From NCBI RefSeq assembly GCF_045679555.1, contig NC_092120.1, positions 13,381,805 through 13,445,804 on the forward strand: DNA of 64,000 nucleotides, in the 5' to 3' direction. Below, one piece after another: positions 62,661 through 64,000 of the stretch; position 1 is the stretch's first letter, and every line of letters starts with the position of its first letter. The notes beneath the pieces are model-generated. The model saw only the letters and a program-made list of their open reading frames with translations, searched no databases and had not been told where the DNA came from. A program made the position numbers and the translations under genes. Source of the stretch: Salvelinus alpinus (lineage: Eukaryota > Chordata > Actinopteri > Salmoniformes > Salmonidae).

Positions 62661-63493
62661 TTCTCTTAATTAAAATATGACTTAACCCTAACCTTTACCA
62701 CACTGCTAACCGTATGCATAACCCCAACCTTAAATTAAGACCAAAAAGCAACAAAAAAATATATATATTTGTAGCTGTAGAATCTAGTGGACACCTAGCT
62801 AGATTGCCAGACAGCAAGTCATTATGATTAATTTGTTTGTGTAGGTTTGTGATCCCTGGCAATGTAAAACGTTTGTATATATATATTTGTGATTAGGGCT
62901 GCATGGCACAATAACCGGGTAACCAATGGTTATTGATGAAGACTGTCATGAAAATGAAATAAGAGTCATAACCAATTTACATTAGGCATTTAGCAGACAC
63001 TCTTATACAGAGCGACTTACAGTTAGTGCATTCATCGTACCCCTTTCCTGGATGGGATGTTATTCCTTTTTTTTCTTCTTTTTTTTCCTTCTTTTTTTAT
63101 GAAAGTCTGGTGTTTCTATGTCAAACAATTTTGTTTTATTTCAGTCTTCTGTGATGTACAGTATATAAAGTGTAATTTTGGGATGCAAACTCAAAATTGA
63201 ATAGATTTCAACTCTTTATCAGACATAGTATAGCTGTCTTATTTTTTAAGCCCATAACCATGTGTGTGAGGTGTATACTTTTGTTTCAAAGTAGATTTGT
63301 TTAAAACCAACGAGAAACACTGTGTGACCCTGATTACGCCCACTGTAGTAATAAGATAGCTAGGTTGGAAAACCACATATCACAGTCATAGTAGGTACAT
63401 TTTTCCTCAATAAAGTTCCTATCAGAAAAGTCAGAGTTAGTAAGAGGGAAAAGAGTTAAGTGTTTGTTCAAAAAAGGCTCTTTTTTTTTACAC
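62661..63493. other. sequence upstream of smg5, no gene recognised
   Basis: Contains a LINE-tail-like piece at about 62975-63045 (ATTTAGCAGACACTCTTATA) and a related piece at 63340-63480 (GATAGCTAGGTTGGAAAACC). Otherwise AT-rich with nothing identifiable. Confidence 0.4.
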
Positions 63494-64000
63494 TGAACAA
63501 AAATATAAATGCAACATGCAAAGTGTTGGTCCGATGTTTCATGAGCTGATATAAAATATATGCACAAAAAGCTTATTTCTCTCAAATGTTGTGCACAAAT
63601 TTGTTTACATCCCTGTTAGTGAGCATTTCTCCTTTGTTAAGATAATCCATCCACCTGACATGTGTGGCATATCATGAAGTTGACTAAACTGCTAAACTGA
63701 ATAATCACTACACAGGTACAACTTGTGCCAGGGACAATAAAAGGCCACTTTGTGCAGTTTTGTCACACAACACAACATCACAGATGTCTCAAGTTTTGAG
63801 GGAGAAGCAATTGGCATGCTGACAACAGGAATGTCCATCAAAGCTGTTGTCAGAGAATTTAATGTTAATTTCTCTACCATAAGCTGCCTCCAATGTTGCC
63901 ATTCATCCACCGCCATCACCTCATGTTTCAGCATGATAAAGCACAGCCACATGTCGCAAGGATCTGTACACACTTCCTAGTACCTGAAAATGGCCCAGTT
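63494..64000 (+). mobile_element. Tc1-like DNA transposon, cut by the window end
   Basis: CACTGAACAAAAATATAAAT, then GCAACATGCAAAGTG, is the terminal repeat of a common teleost Tc1/mariner family. The interior encodes an HTH scrap (GEAIGMLTTGMSIKAVVREF). The right end is outside the window. Confidence 0.65.

Overview
The window is vertebrate genomic DNA and almost certainly from a salmonid fish (salmon, trout or char). Three lines of evidence support this. It contains several Sleeping Beauty-type Tc1/mariner elements with the characteristic salmonid terminal repeats. It contains salmonid-type tRNA-derived SINEs. It contains intron-rich genes with clear vertebrate orthologues. No bacterial, organellar or viral genes were seen.

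Three protein-coding genes account for essentially all supported coding sequence. (1) ntrk1 (TrkA, nerve growth factor receptor), + strand, 1223-17835. Fourteen exons are in the window, and the signal peptide and first leucine-rich-repeat exons lie upstream of base 1. (2) paqr6 (membrane progestin receptor delta), - strand, coding 35735 down to 28704, seven coding exons, 339 aa, complete. (3) smg5 (nonsense-mediated decay factor), - strand, coding 62211 down to 47810, 22 exons, 1111 aa, complete. All exon phases close without a frameshift in all three genes. smg5 and paqr6 are neighbours in the same relative orientation in human 1q22, with NTRK1 nearby at 1q23, so this is a compacted piece of conserved synteny.

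The rest is introns and intergenic DNA packed with transposable elements. ntrk1's largest intron (2671-10143) holds three Tc1 elements of three different families head to tail, separated only by TA repeats, and one of them carries a nested SINE. A fourth Tc1 lies just past the ntrk1 stop. Two further Sleeping Beauty-type copies lie in the ntrk1-paqr6 gap and in a paqr6 intron. smg5 intron 18 contains a roughly 3.1 kb hAT-like element with near-perfect 8-bp target duplications and another salmonid repeat inserted in it. LINE fragments, Tc1-type MITEs, palindromic MITEs, a 58-bp minisatellite (39985-41060, 19 copies) and a large inverted duplication (36.7-37.3 kb against 39.2-39.9 kb) fill the paqr6-smg5 gap.

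The three genes are not a functional operon. One is a neurotrophin receptor kinase, one a seven-pass membrane steroid receptor and one an mRNA surveillance factor. No wholly new system was found. The most interesting items are an in-frame 21-bp microexon in ntrk1, a roughly 150-bp CT microsatellite acting as the polypyrimidine tract of the juxtamembrane exon, a GC-AG intron and a possible NAGNAG acceptor in smg5, a premature stop shared by three Sleeping Beauty-type copies, and an unidentified candidate first exon at about 45.0-45.2 kb.
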